Positions 35,643 through 44,862 of a stretch of 64,000 nt of DNA are shown in pieces. The translations under genes were made by a program, and so were the position numbers. This DNA is from Azoarcus sp. DD4 (GTDB taxonomy: Bacteria > Pseudomonadota > Gammaproteobacteria > Burkholderiales > Rhodocyclaceae). The stretch covers positions 4,030,001 through 4,094,000 of the forward strand of contig NZ_CP022958.1 of the NCBI RefSeq assembly GCF_006496635.1. Reading direction: 5' to 3'. Within the stretch, counting starts at the first letter, position 1. Each line of letters opens with the position of its first letter. Under the pieces are notes generated by a model. That model was not told where the DNA came from. It was given only the letters and a program-made list of their open reading frames with translations, and made no database searches.

Positions 35643-37103
35643 ATGTCCGCCCCCACCTCCTACCCCAGCCTCAACTTCATCGCCGGCGAATGGCGCGCCG
35701 CCGCCACCCAAGCCACCTTCGCCAAGCTCGCCCCCACCTCCGGCGCGGTACTGGCCGAGGTTGCCAACTCCGGCGCCGCCGACGTGGATGCGGCGGTGGC
35801 CGCCGCCCGCGCCCAGTTCGACGGCGGCGAGTGGTCGCGCCTGCCGGGCGCCGAACGCGGCCGCCTGCTCAACAAGCTGGCCGACCTGCTGGCGCGCGAC
35901 GCCGAGCGCTTCGCCCACATCCTGGCGATGGAACAGGGCCGGCCGCTGATGGAAATGCGCATGCTGGACCTGCCGATGTCCATCGACACCCTGCGCTATT
36001 TCGCCGGCTGGGCGGACAAGCTGGAAGGCCGCCAGATCCCCACCGCCGGCTTCATGGGCCGGCCGACGCTCAACTACACCATTCGCGAGGCCATCGGCGT
36101 GGCGGCGCTGATCGTGCCGTGGAACGCGCCGCTGATGATAGGCATCTGGAAGCTGGCCCCGGCGCTGGCGGCCGGCTGCACCGTGGTGCTCAAGCCCTCG
36201 GAAGACGCGCCGCTGGCGCTCACCGCGCTGGCCGGGCTGGCCGCCGAGGCCGGTTTCCCGGCCGGCGTGTTCAACCTGGTGAATGGCATGGGCCCGGAGG
36301 CCGGCGCCACGCTGGTGAAGCATCCGGGCGTGGACAAGATCAGCTTCACCGGCAGCACCGAGGTGGGCCGCATCATCGCCCGCGAAGCCGCGCCGCTGTT
36401 CAAGCGCCTGACGCTGGAGCTGGGCGGCAAGGCGCCGCAGATCATCTGCGCCGACGCCAACCTGGACGCCGCCATCATGGGCGTCGCCATGGGCCTGTTC
36501 GTGAACCAGGGCCAGACCTGCGCCGCCGGCACCCGCATCCTGGTGCATCGCAGCCGCTACGACGACGTGGTCGGCGCGCTTGCCGGCGCGGCCAAGTCGG
36601 TGACGCTGGGCGACCCGCTGGACGCCAACACCCGCATGGGCGCGCTGATCAACGCCCGCCACCGCGACCGCGTCGCCGCCCTGATCCAGAGCGGCATCGC
36701 CGAAGGCGCCGCGCTGATGGCCGGCGGCGAAGCGCTGCCGGAGAACGGCTTCTTCGTCCGCCCCACGGTGTTCGCCGGCGGCACGCCGGAGATGCGCATC
36801 ATGCGCGAGGAGATCTTCGGCCCGGTCGGCGTGGTGGTGCCCTTCGACAGCGACGAGGAAGCCGTGCAACTCGCCAACGACACGCCCTTCGGCCTCTCCG
36901 CCTCGCTATGGACGCAGGACGTCGTCCGCGCCCACACGCTGGCGCCCAAGCTGCGCGTCGGCGCAGTCGCCATCAACGGCTGGAGCCCGCTCGACGCCCG
37001 TTTGCCGTGGGGCGGCTACAAGGATTCCGGCGTGGGGCGCGATCTGTCGCGTACCGCGCTGGATGCCTACACCGAAGAGAAGGTGGTGTCGGTGGTGATG
37101 TAA
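35643..37103 (+). CDS. NAD(P)-dependent aldehyde dehydrogenase
   Basis: 486 residues, full ALDH superfamily length. Catalytic Glu in LTLELGGKAPQI, nucleophilic Cys in NQGQTCAAGTRI, cofactor loop FTGSTEVGRIIA, and EEIFGPVGVV. It oxidises an aldehyde to the acid in the cytosol. Next to the PQQ alcohol dehydrogenase it gives an alcohol to aldehyde to acid route; the precise substrate is not evident. Confidence 0.93.
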   Translation: MSAPTSYPSLNFIAGEWRAAATQATFAKLAPTSGAVLAEVANSGAADVDAAVAAARAQFDGGEWSRLPGAERGRLLNKLADLLARDAERFAHILAMEQGRPLMEMRMLDLPMSIDTLRYFAGWADKLEGRQIPTAGFMGRPTLNYTIREAIGVAALIVPWNAPLMIGIWKLAPALAAGCTVVLKPSEDAPLALTALAGLAAEAGFPAGVFNLVNGMGPEAGATLVKHPGVDKISFTGSTEVGRIIAREAAPLFKRLTLELGGKAPQIICADANLDAAIMGVAMGLFVNQGQTCAAGTRILVHRSRYDDVVGALAGAAKSVTLGDPLDANTRMGALINARHRDRVAALIQSGIAEGAALMAGGEALPENGFFVRPTVFAGGTPEMRIMREEIFGPVGVVVPFDSDEEAVQLANDTPFGLSASLWTQDVVRAHTLAPKLRVGAVAINGWSPLDARLPWGGYKDSGVGRDLSRTALDAYTEEKVVSVVM

Positions 37104-37115
37104 GTAGGCGCCCTG

Positions 37116-37282
37116 CTCCCTCCCCTTCAAGGGGGTGAAGCAGGGGTTTCGGCAAGCACTGCTTGCCGCCTGCTGAACGACGAAGCGAAGCAAAGGCTAC
37201 CGGGTTGGGGTGGGGATGGGGTCAGGCGCCGCGCGTGCCCTAACCCCATCCCCCTCCTAGCCTCCCCCTTGAAAGGGGAGGA
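37116..37282. repeat. Dispersed inverted-repeat element, copy C (long form)
   Basis: Same layout and orientation as copy A: CTCCCTCCCCTTCAAGGGGG at the left and CCCCCTTGAAAGGGGAGG at the right, internal GGGGTGGGGATGGGG and CCCCATCCCCCTCC. The 17-bp hairpin GGCAAGCA/TGCTTGCC lies at 37151-37167. It separates the aldehyde and alcohol dehydrogenase genes. Confidence 0.85.
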
Positions 37283-37334
37283 ACAAAACCCACGAACCTC
37301 GACCTCCCCCTCCCCCCCAACGGAAAACAAAACC

Positions 37335-39458
37335 ATGACCCGCCCCACCCTCGCCCCCCTCGCCCTCACCCTGCTCCTCACCACCACCCCCACCCTCGCC
37401 GCCCCGCCCGCCAACGTGGACGGGCAACGCATCGCCAAGATCGCCACCGGCGGCGAAGCCGCCAACTGGCTGTCCCACGGCCGCGGCTACGACGAAAAGC
37501 GCTACTCCCCGCTGAAGAAGATCAACGACGCCAACGTCGGCAAGCTCGGCCTCGCCTGGACCCACAAGCTGGACATCGACATGGGCGTGGAAGCCACCCC
37601 CATCGTGGTCGATGGCGTGATGTACACCACCGGCCCCTACAGCATCGTCTACGCGCTCGACGCGGTGAGCGGCAAGCTGCTGTGGAAGCACGACCCCAAG
37701 GTGCCCAAGGCGATGGCTGGCGAAGGCTGTTGCGGCCCGGTCAACCGCGGCGTCGCGGTGTGGAAGGGCAGGGTCTATGTCGGCACCTTCGACGGCCGGC
37801 TGGTGGCGCTCGACGCCGCCAGCGGCAAGCAGGTGTGGTCGGTCGATACCGTGCTCGACCACGCCAAGAGCTACACCATCACCGGCGCGCCGCGCATCGT
37901 CAAAGGCAAGGTGCTGATCGGCAACGGCGGCGCCGAATTCGGCGTGCGCGGCTATGTCACCGCCTATGACGCCGAAACCGGCAAGCAGGCCTGGCGTTTC
38001 TTCACCGTGCCGGGCGACCCCAAGCTGCCGCCGGAAGACGACGCCATGGCGATGGCGCTCAAGACCTGGTACGGCGACGGCTGGATCAAGTGGGGCGGCG
38101 GCGGCACCGTGTGGGATTCGATGTCCTACGACCCGGAGCTGAACCAGCTCTACATCGGCGTCGGCAACGGCTCGCCCTTCAATTACCAGTTCCGCAGCGA
38201 AGGCAAGGGCGACAACCTCTTCCTGTCATCGGTGGTCGCGCTCGACCCGGACACCGGCAAATACATCTGGCACTACCAGACCACCCCGGCCGACCGTTGG
38301 GACTTCACCGCCGCGCAGCAGATGACGCTGGCCGACATCGAGATCGACGGCAAGCTCCGCAAGGTGCTGATGCAGGCGCCCAAGAACGGCTTCTTCTACG
38401 TGCTCGACCGCACTGACGGCAAGCTCATCTCGGCGAAGAACATCGTGCCGGTGAACTGGGCCAGCCACATCGACCCCGCCACCGGCCGCCCGGTGCTGCT
38501 GCCGGACGGCGACTATTCGAAGGAACCCAAGCTGGTGGCGCCGGCCATCATCGGCGGCCACAACTGGCATCCGATGTCCTTCAGCCCGGACACCGGCCTG
38601 GTCTACATCCCGGCGCAGGAAACCGCCGCCGGTCTGGTCGCGCAGAAGGAGCCGCTGTTCCTGCCCACCAAGTCGGTGGTGAACATCGGTCTCGATGTCC
38701 CCGACCTGCCGGAAGACCCGGCCATCGTCGACAAGATCAGCCAGTCCTGGCGCGGCCGCCTGGTCGCCTGGGATCCGGTCAGGCAGGAAGCGCGCTGGAG
38801 CCAGGAATACCGCACCATCTACAACGGCGGCACGCTCGCCACCGCCGGCAACCTGGTGTTCCAGGGCACCGCCGACGGCCGCGTAGTGGCCTATGCCGCG
38901 GACAGCGGCAAGCTCTTGTGGCAGTCTCCGGCCAACACCGGCGTGATGGCCGGGCCTGTCACCTTCGAAGTGAAAGGCGAGCAGTACGTCAGCTTCATGG
39001 CTGGCTGGGGCGGCACCTTCCCGCGCATCCTCGGCCCGCTGTCGCTGGCGGCCAAGGTCAAGCCGGAAGCGCGCATCCTCACCTACAAGCTGGGTGGCAA
39101 GGCCGCGCTGCCGCCGGCCAGCTTCAAGACCGTGGCCCTGCCCCCGCCGCCGCCGGTCACGCTGGAAGCCGACAAGATGCCGATGGCGCGCATGATGTTC
39201 AACGGCTTCTGCGCCAACTGCCACGGGCTGAACGCGGTCAGCGGCGGCGTCGTACCCGACCTGCGCTACCTGAAGCCCGAGACGCACGCCCAGTTCAACG
39301 CCATCGTCGCCGGTGCCCGCGCCGACAAAGGCATGCCGTCCTTCGCCAGCGCCCTGCTGCCGGAACACATGGAGATGATCCACCAGTACATCATCACGCG
39401 CGCCAACGACCTGAAGGGCGAACTCGACACCCTCCAGGCCGCCGGCAGCAAGCCCTGA
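37335..39458 (+). CDS. PQQ-dependent quinohemoprotein alcohol dehydrogenase
   Basis: 707 residues: signal peptide about 1-22, an eight-bladed PQQ propeller with the vicinal disulfide Cys132-Cys133 (GEGCCGPVNRG), tryptophan docking repeats (e.g. GKLLWKHDP), and a C-terminal cytochrome c domain with CANCH at 626-630 and a probable axial Met667. It is a type II alcohol dehydrogenase in the periplasm that passes electrons to cytochrome c or azurin. The frame opens at 37269 inside the repeat element, but ATG 37335 gives the signal peptide. PQQ synthesis genes are not in the window. Confidence 0.94.
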   Translation: MTRPTLAPLALTLLLTTTPTLAAPPANVDGQRIAKIATGGEAANWLSHGRGYDEKRYSPLKKINDANVGKLGLAWTHKLDIDMGVEATPIVVDGVMYTTGPYSIVYALDAVSGKLLWKHDPKVPKAMAGEGCCGPVNRGVAVWKGRVYVGTFDGRLVALDAASGKQVWSVDTVLDHAKSYTITGAPRIVKGKVLIGNGGAEFGVRGYVTAYDAETGKQAWRFFTVPGDPKLPPEDDAMAMALKTWYGDGWIKWGGGGTVWDSMSYDPELNQLYIGVGNGSPFNYQFRSEGKGDNLFLSSVVALDPDTGKYIWHYQTTPADRWDFTAAQQMTLADIEIDGKLRKVLMQAPKNGFFYVLDRTDGKLISAKNIVPVNWASHIDPATGRPVLLPDGDYSKEPKLVAPAIIGGHNWHPMSFSPDTGLVYIPAQETAAGLVAQKEPLFLPTKSVVNIGLDVPDLPEDPAIVDKISQSWRGRLVAWDPVRQEARWSQEYRTIYNGGTLATAGNLVFQGTADGRVVAYAADSGKLLWQSPANTGVMAGPVTFEVKGEQYVSFMAGWGGTFPRILGPLSLAAKVKPEARILTYKLGGKAALPPASFKTVALPPPPPVTLEADKMPMARMMFNGFCANCHGLNAVSGGVVPDLRYLKPETHAQFNAIVAGARADKGMPSFASALLPEHMEMIHQYIITRANDLKGELDTLQAAGSKP

Positions 39459-39476
39459 GCCCGGTCTTCCGGACTC

Positions 39477-39513
39477 CCGGCCTCGTCTCATGATTTTCAT
39501 GAGACGAGGCCGG
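39477..39513. terminator. Perfect 16-bp hairpin between the PQQ dehydrogenase and TonB receptor
   Basis: The left arm 39477-39492 and right arm 39498-39513 are exact reverse complements with a 5-nt loop (ATTTT). It begins 19 bp after the dehydrogenase stop and ends 97 bp before the next ATG. No U-tract follows, so it may reduce read-through, protect the upstream mRNA end, or be an operator. Confidence 0.55.
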
Positions 39514-39609
39514 TGCTTTGACCGATGCGGCACCGACTGCGCGCCATTAGACTTCGGCAAACGCTGCCCTCAGCGCAGCCCCGCCAGGGACAGGAGACAC
39601 GAGGCCAAC

Positions 39610-41739
39610 ATGACCCGCAACGCACGCAACACGCCATTCCGCCGACAAACCGGCCGCAAGCCGATCCCGCATCTCGCCCCGCTCAGCCTCGCGCTGCTGT
39701 GCGGCTTTGCCGGCCTCCCCGCCGCCGCCCAGGAAACCGCCACTGCGCTGTCGCCGGTGGTCGTCACCGGCAGCCGGGTGGAAACCTCCAGCTTCGACCT
39801 GCCCTACTCGGTTGACAGCGTCAGCCTCGGCGCCGACAGCAATGCCGGCTTGCGGGTGAACGTCTCCGAGGTCATGAACGCGGTGCCCGGCGTGGTGGTA
39901 CAGAACCGCCAGAACTACGCGCAGGATCTGCAGATATCGGTACGCGGCTTCGGCGCGCGCGCCGCCTTCGGCGTTCGCGGCGTCAAGCTGATCGCCGACG
40001 GCATCCCTGCCAGCAACCCCGACGGCCAGGGCCAGGCCGCCACCTTCAACCTCGACACCGCCGACCGCATCGAAGTGCTGCGCGGGCCGATGGCCACCGT
40101 CTACGGCAACCACGCCGGCGGCGTCATCCAGCTGTTCTCGCGCGAAGGCGAAGGCGCACCGCGGGTGTCGGCCGGCGTCTTCGGCGGCGACCACGGCACA
40201 CTCAAGATCGGCATCGGCGCCGAGGGCGAGAAGAACGGCGTCGGCTACGTGCTCGACGCCTCGCACTTCGAGACCGACGGCGAGCGCCGCTACAGCGCTG
40301 CCGAGCGCGACCAGGCCTATGCCAAGCTCACCTTCCGGCCCGACGAGGACAGCAAGCTCAACCTCATCTTCAGCAGCCTGCGCCAGCCCGAGACGGAAGA
40401 TCCGCTCGGCCTCAGCTGGGCCACCTGGAAGCGCGACGAGACCGCGGTGGAGGACATCGCGCTGCAATACCGCACCCGCAAGGAGATCGACCATGTGCAG
40501 GGCGGCGCCACCTACGAGCGCCGTTTCGGCAGCGACCGCCTGCAGCTGCAGGCCTATGCCGGCGAACGCAGCGTGGTCCAGTACCAGTCCATTCCGAAAT
40601 CGGCCCAGACCCCCATCACCCATGCCGGCGGCGTGATCGATTTCGACCGCGAGTTCTACGGCCTGGGCGCGCGCTGGATCGCCGACCGCGAAATCGGCCC
40701 CGGCCGCCTCACGCTCACCGCCGGCATCGATTACGACCGTGCCGAGGACGACCGCCAGGGCTATCAGAACTTCATCGGCAACGTGCTTGGCGTGAAGGGC
40801 GCGCTGCGCCGCGACGAGATCGACACCGTCACCAGCACCGACCCCTACGTGCAGGCGGTGTGGCGCCAGGGCGACTTCGACTGGACACTGGGCCTGCGCC
40901 ACAGCGAAGTCGAGTTCGACGTCGACGACAAGTTCATCGTCGGCGCCAACCGCGACGACAGCGGCTCGGTGAGCTACAGCCAGACCTCGCCGGCGGTCGG
41001 CGTGCTGTGGCGGCTGACGCCGCTGCTCAACCTCTACGCCAGCTATGGCAAGGGCTTCGAGACGCCGACGCTGAACGAGCTGTCCTACTCCGCCAGCGGC
41101 GGCTTCAATTTCGACCTCAAGCCGGCGCGCAGCCGCCAGGCGGAGATCGGCCTCAAGGCCTATGTCGGCGAGCACACCCGGGTGAACGCCGCGGTGTTCC
41201 AGATCCGCACCGACGACGAGATCGTCGTGGCCTCGGCCAGCGGCGGGCGCACCAGCTACACCAACGCCGGCACCACCCTGCGCCGCGGCCTCGAGCTGTC
41301 GGCCGAGACCAGTTTCACCCCCACGCTGAGCGCGCGCGGCGCACTCACGGTGATGCGTGCGGTCTATGACGAAACCACCGCCACGGTGGAAGACGGCAAG
41401 CGCATCCCCGGCATCCCGGCGGTGACCGCCTATGCCGAGCTGGCGTGGAAGCCGATGGCCGGCCTCACCACCGCGGTCGAGACCATCCACCGCAGCAAGG
41501 TCTACGTCGACGACGCCAATGCCGACCACGTCGCCCCGGCCTACACCCTGGTGAACCTGCGCCTGGCGGCCGAGCAGAAATCCGGCCCCTGGACCTTCAG
41601 CGAACTGCTGCGGCTGGACAACCTGTTCGACCGCGAGCACATCGCCTCGGTCATCGTCGGCGACCGCAACGGCCGCTACTACGAACCCGGCCCGGGCCGA
41701 AGCCTGTATGGTGGCGTGCGTGTGAGCTACCAGTTCTGA
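39610..41739 (+). CDS. pqqU: TonB-dependent receptor closely resembling PqqU (YncD), probable PQQ uptake
   Basis: 709 residues. Signal peptide to about 40, TonB box LSPVVVTGSR, plug and 22-strand barrel ending GVRVSYQF. Several stretches match what I recall of E. coli YncD/PqqU almost word for word: VQNRQNYAQDLQISVRGFG, DGIPASNPDGQGQ, YAGERSVVQYQSIP, KGFETPTLNELSYSASG, TDDEIVVASASGGRTSYTNAG and SVIVGDRNGRYYEPGPGR. PqqU imports pyrroloquinoline quinone across the E. coli outer membrane. The gene follows a PQQ-dependent dehydrogenase on the same strand, which agrees with cofactor scavenging. Length equals YncD (about 700). Substrate remains inferred. Confidence 0.88.
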   Translation: MTRNARNTPFRRQTGRKPIPHLAPLSLALLCGFAGLPAAAQETATALSPVVVTGSRVETSSFDLPYSVDSVSLGADSNAGLRVNVSEVMNAVPGVVVQNRQNYAQDLQISVRGFGARAAFGVRGVKLIADGIPASNPDGQGQAATFNLDTADRIEVLRGPMATVYGNHAGGVIQLFSREGEGAPRVSAGVFGGDHGTLKIGIGAEGEKNGVGYVLDASHFETDGERRYSAAERDQAYAKLTFRPDEDSKLNLIFSSLRQPETEDPLGLSWATWKRDETAVEDIALQYRTRKEIDHVQGGATYERRFGSDRLQLQAYAGERSVVQYQSIPKSAQTPITHAGGVIDFDREFYGLGARWIADREIGPGRLTLTAGIDYDRAEDDRQGYQNFIGNVLGVKGALRRDEIDTVTSTDPYVQAVWRQGDFDWTLGLRHSEVEFDVDDKFIVGANRDDSGSVSYSQTSPAVGVLWRLTPLLNLYASYGKGFETPTLNELSYSASGGFNFDLKPARSRQAEIGLKAYVGEHTRVNAAVFQIRTDDEIVVASASGGRTSYTNAGTTLRRGLELSAETSFTPTLSARGALTVMRAVYDETTATVEDGKRIPGIPAVTAYAELAWKPMAGLTTAVETIHRSKVYVDDANADHVAPAYTLVNLRLAAEQKSGPWTFSELLRLDNLFDREHIASVIVGDRNGRYYEPGPGRSLYGGVRVSYQF

Positions 41740-41743
41740 TCCC

Positions 41744-42268
41744 ATGCCCAACGCCAACCCGGCAGTGCGCCGGCCGCAAAGCCTGCGCACCGCGCTGGCG
41801 GTGATCGCCACCGCCGCCGGCCTCGCCGCCGCCCTGCCCGCGGCAGCCCAGGAACTCGTCGTGCGCAGCGTGCAGGCGGCGAGCTACCAGGACGTGCACG
41901 ACGCCCTCATCGACGCCATCGCCGAACAGGGCATCGCGCCGCCGTCGGAGAACGATTTCGGCGATCTCCTCGCACGCACCGCCGCCGACCTCGGCCACCG
42001 CCCCGACCTCTACGCCGAAGCGCGCCTGGTGAGCTTCTGCAGCACGCCCATCGCCGCCCGCCTCGCTGCCGAATCGGTGCACAACATGCTTTATTGCCCG
42101 CTGGCGATCGCGGTGTACCGCCTGCCCGCCGAACGGGGCCGCGTCTATCTCAGCTATCGCCGCAACGCCGACAGCGCGGGGGGCAAGGCCGCCGAAGTAC
42201 TGCTGGAGAGGATCATCAGCCGCGCCGCCGCACCCTTCGAAGCGGGCAGCCGGAAGGCACCGCAATAA
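41744..42268 (+). CDS. DUF302 family exported protein
   Basis: 174 residues with a signal peptide to about 36 (ALPAAAQE). The body has the DUF302 pattern (HDALIDAIAEQGI, LVSFCSTPIAARLAAES, CPLAIAVYRL, VYLSYRR). Family function is unknown. It starts 4 bp after the TonB receptor and is most likely in the same transcript; a periplasmic accessory role in the PQQ/alcohol system is possible but unproven. Confidence 0.85.
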   Translation: MPNANPAVRRPQSLRTALAVIATAAGLAAALPAAAQELVVRSVQAASYQDVHDALIDAIAEQGIAPPSENDFGDLLARTAADLGHRPDLYAEARLVSFCSTPIAARLAAESVHNMLYCPLAIAVYRLPAERGRVYLSYRRNADSAGGKAAEVLLERIISRAAAPFEAGSRKAPQ

Positions 42269-42359
42269 GGCAGGCCACACCGCATGCATTACGGGTGGCG
42301 CCATGCAATGCGTATGGCGTATCGTAGCGCGGATACAGCCACCCTCCGCGAGAACGCCG

Positions 42360-42653
42360 ATGCCCGCCCCTGTCCGCAAGATCGCCCGAATCGCCGGCAA
42401 GCCCGGCCGCGCCGCCGAATTGCGCGCCGCACTCCTCACCCTGGAAACAGCCACCCGCGCCGAAGCGGGCTGTCGCGAATTCGTCTTCTACCAGGCCCTG
42501 AGCTGCGACGACAGTTTCGTGCTGCTGGAACACTTCGACGACGACGCCGCCTTCCGCATGCACCTGCAGCTGCCGCACACCCAGGCCTTCTTCGCCGCGC
42601 AGCTGGTCGACAAGGTCCAGGCCTTCGACCTGCCGCCGCCGGACGGGGCCTGA
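42360..42653 (+). CDS. Antibiotic biosynthesis monooxygenase (ABM) fold protein
   Basis: 97 residues with the dimeric alpha-beta barrel ABM pattern: KIARIAGKPGRAAELRAAL, AEAGCREFVFYQAL, and LEHFDDDAAFRMHLQLPHTQAF. Relatives are small quinol monooxygenases (YgiN) or autoinducer-processing proteins. ATG 42360 fits the family N-terminus; an ATG 57 bp upstream would add an unrelated extension. Confidence 0.82.
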   Translation: MPAPVRKIARIAGKPGRAAELRAALLTLETATRAEAGCREFVFYQALSCDDSFVLLEHFDDDAAFRMHLQLPHTQAFFAAQLVDKVQAFDLPPPDGA

Positions 42654-43006
42654 AGCACGCACAGCCATGGGGCGGATGCGGGCGCTGCGTCCGCCCTCCT
42701 GCCGGCCCACTGTATCAGCATCGTTACACCCCGCCTGCGACCGCGCACTCCCGCGGATCCACCGGCTGCAAGCGCGTGTTGCCACCACGGCCGCGGCCGG
42801 CTGCCGCCGGACTGCCGGCCGCGCTGTAACAAGTCTGAACACTTTTCTCCTCCATCCCGCCCGGCGCCGCCGCACCGGCCCGGCCGTTCGCGCCGAAACC
42901 CAGCACTGCTGCGGCTCTCCGGCGGCTGGTACGGGAGTTGCGCTTCACTCTCGCTGAGGCGGGATACCCTTCCCTGCCCTCACACCTGTCAGTGGAGGAG
43001 AACACC
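42654..43006. other. Intergenic region upstream of the Gly-rich export locus
   Basis: 353 bp. It contains a sigma-54 promoter at 42927-42942. Further upstream are two half-site-like elements of the form TGTAAC(A/G)A, one on the minus strand within 42719-42738 and one on the plus strand near 42825-42832; either could be an activator binding site. No gene seen. Confidence 0.6.
42927..42942 (+). promoter_or_regulatory. Sigma-54 (-24/-12) promoter
   Basis: TGGTACGGGAGTTGCG: GG and GC spaced as in TGGCACG-N4-TTGC, with only small deviations. Transcription would begin near 42953, about 54 bp before the start codon of the Gly-rich protein. A sigma-54 activator with an intact GAFTGA motif is encoded at the far end of the locus. 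Confidence 0.8.
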
Positions 43007-44791
43007 ATGAAACACAGTCTGCTCACCAGTGCGATCGCGCTCGCCTTCGGATTTGCCGCCCAGGCCTGGGCAAACCCGACGATCACGATCGAGAAGAAAG
43101 CCGACAACACGGGCGCACTCTCGGCCACCGCAACGTCGACACAGAGCGGTAGCGGCGCCGAAGCCAACGAGTATTCGAAGGCTTACCAGGACAACAGCCA
43201 GTACTCGGACAGCAGCAACAATTCCGACAACCGCAACAACTCCGACCAGAAGAACGACAAGAGCGTAGGCGACAACCGCGACAACAAGGGCATGGCGCTT
43301 GCCAAGGACTACGGCAATGCGGCGGCGAACAACGGTTCGACGGCGACCTCGAACCTCAACAACTCCTTCAACAAGACCCACGTGGTCGCGCTCTCCAAGC
43401 TCGAAGGCACGGTCTCCCACATCAAGGTTCATGGCCTTGGCAACGTGGTGAGCAACTACGGTAACGCCAATGGCGGTGACGGTGGCAAGGCCTACGGCGG
43501 CGACGGCGGCAAGGCCTCTGGCGGCGATGCCAAGGGTGCCAACGGCGGTGACGGCGGCAAGGCCTACGGCGGCAACGGCGGCGACGGTGGCAATGGCGCC
43601 AAGGCCTGGGGCGGTGATGCCGACAGCGGCAAGGCCTACGCCGGCGGCGGCGGCAATGCCAAGGGTGGCAGCGCCGATTCCGGCTACCTGAGCGGCGGCA
43701 GCGGCGGCGACGGCGGCAACGCCAGGAACGCCAAGGCCGGTGGTGGCGGCGACGCCACGGCGAGCAGCGGCAAGGCGTCGGCATACGACAAGGCCATCGC
43801 CGGCGACGGCAAGGGCTACGCGGGCGGCGCGAAGGCCTCCGGCGGCGATGCCCACGCCATGGATTCCGCCAGCGGCGGCAACGCCAAGGGCTACGGCGGT
43901 GACGCATGGAGCGGAGCCAAGGCCGATGCCGGCGGCTCCGGCGCCACCAGCAAGGCCGGCGGCAGCGGTGCCGACAGCGGCAGCGCCGACGGCGGCAGCA
44001 GCTGGGCCAAGGCCTGGGATGCCACGGCGAAGGCACGGCGCACCGACAACAACGGTTCGGTCTCGCCGCAGGCGACCAATACCGCCACCTCGACTGCCGG
44101 CGCCGGCGGCACCGGCGGTGCGGCAACATCGGCCGGCGGCACGTCCGGCGCGGCGACCTCCAGCGGCGGCACCAACACCCAGACGGCAACGTCCGCGGGC
44201 GGTGCGGGTAGCGGCACCGGTGGCGCGGCGACCTCGGGCGGCTCGACCTCGACGGCGGGCGCGGCCACCGCGAGCGGCGGCACCAACACCTCCAGCGGCG
44301 GTTCGGCCACCTCGAGCGCCTCGGCGACCTCTGGCAGCAGCACCGCCAGCGGCGGCGGCGGCGGCACGGCGAGCAACACCGCGGGCAACGGTGCGGCCGG
44401 CGGTTCGGCCACCAGCGGCAGCGCATCCGGCGGCAGTGCCACCGGCGGTGCGGGCGGCGTGGCCTCCAGCGGCGCGGCCAACGGCGGCGCGGCCAACGGC
44501 GGCAGCGGCGGTGCCGGCGGCTCCGGCCAGGGTGGTCAGGGTGGTGCCGGCGGTGCCGGCGGCACGGTGACCGCGGGCGCGGCAACCGGCGGCTCCGGCC
44601 AGGGCGGCAGCGGCGGTGCCGGCGGCGCGGGCGGTTCGATCGCCCTCGACGCGGGAACCTTCAACATGTCCAACACCATCAGCGGCAGCTTCACCAACGG
44701 TGCCGGCATCATCATCAATGCGCAGAACACCGGCATTGGTGCCCTGGTGCAGCAAAGCGCCAACGTGCAGGCCAACCTGACCGTCAGGTAA
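43007..44791 (+). CDS. Secreted Gly/Ala/Ser/Thr-rich low-complexity protein, candidate fibre or matrix subunit
   Basis: 594 residues. Signal peptide 1-23 (AQAWA-NP), an Asn/Asp/Ser-rich segment about 55-125, then about 400 residues of glycine-rich low complexity. The first half of this has GGDGGKAYGG-type repeats with Lys; from about 370 it is GGAATSGG-type without charge. It ends with an ordered tail: FNMSNTISGSF, then IINAQNTGIGALVQQSANVQ and LTV. No cysteine. The tail resembles the ends of the two downstream exported proteins. AGTGGAGGAG precedes the ATG, and a sigma-54 promoter lies upstream. I do not recognise a named family. Composition and context suggest a major extracellular component; FapC-type repeats are not present. 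Confidence 0.8.
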   Translation: MKHSLLTSAIALAFGFAAQAWANPTITIEKKADNTGALSATATSTQSGSGAEANEYSKAYQDNSQYSDSSNNSDNRNNSDQKNDKSVGDNRDNKGMALAKDYGNAAANNGSTATSNLNNSFNKTHVVALSKLEGTVSHIKVHGLGNVVSNYGNANGGDGGKAYGGDGGKASGGDAKGANGGDGGKAYGGNGGDGGNGAKAWGGDADSGKAYAGGGGNAKGGSADSGYLSGGSGGDGGNARNAKAGGGGDATASSGKASAYDKAIAGDGKGYAGGAKASGGDAHAMDSASGGNAKGYGGDAWSGAKADAGGSGATSKAGGSGADSGSADGGSSWAKAWDATAKARRTDNNGSVSPQATNTATSTAGAGGTGGAATSAGGTSGAATSSGGTNTQTATSAGGAGSGTGGAATSGGSTSTAGAATASGGTNTSSGGSATSSASATSGSSTASGGGGGTASNTAGNGAAGGSATSGSASGGSATGGAGGVASSGAANGGAANGGSGGAGGSGQGGQGGAGGAGGTVTAGAATGGSGQGGSGGAGGAGGSIALDAGTFNMSNTISGSFTNGAGIIINAQNTGIGALVQQSANVQANLTVR

Positions 44792-44862
44792 GCCTCTCCG
44801 GCACGCGGCGGGCGGCGCAAGCTGCCCGCCCGGCCTGTAGCACATGCTGTAGGAGGCAGACC

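Noticed and set aside
37269..37334. Upstream extension of the PQQ dehydrogenase start into repeat copy C
   Set aside because: The extension is repeat-derived and would bury the signal peptide; ATG 37335 is the sensible start.
42284..42359. Imperfect repeats of GCATGCATTACG/ATGCAATGCGTATGGCG before the ABM gene
   Set aside because: The arms match too poorly for a convincing operator or hairpin.
43460..44640. Repetitive DNA that might suggest a CRISPR or tandem satellite
   Set aside because: The periodicity is that of glycine-rich codons in one open frame; there are no constant repeats with unique spacers.
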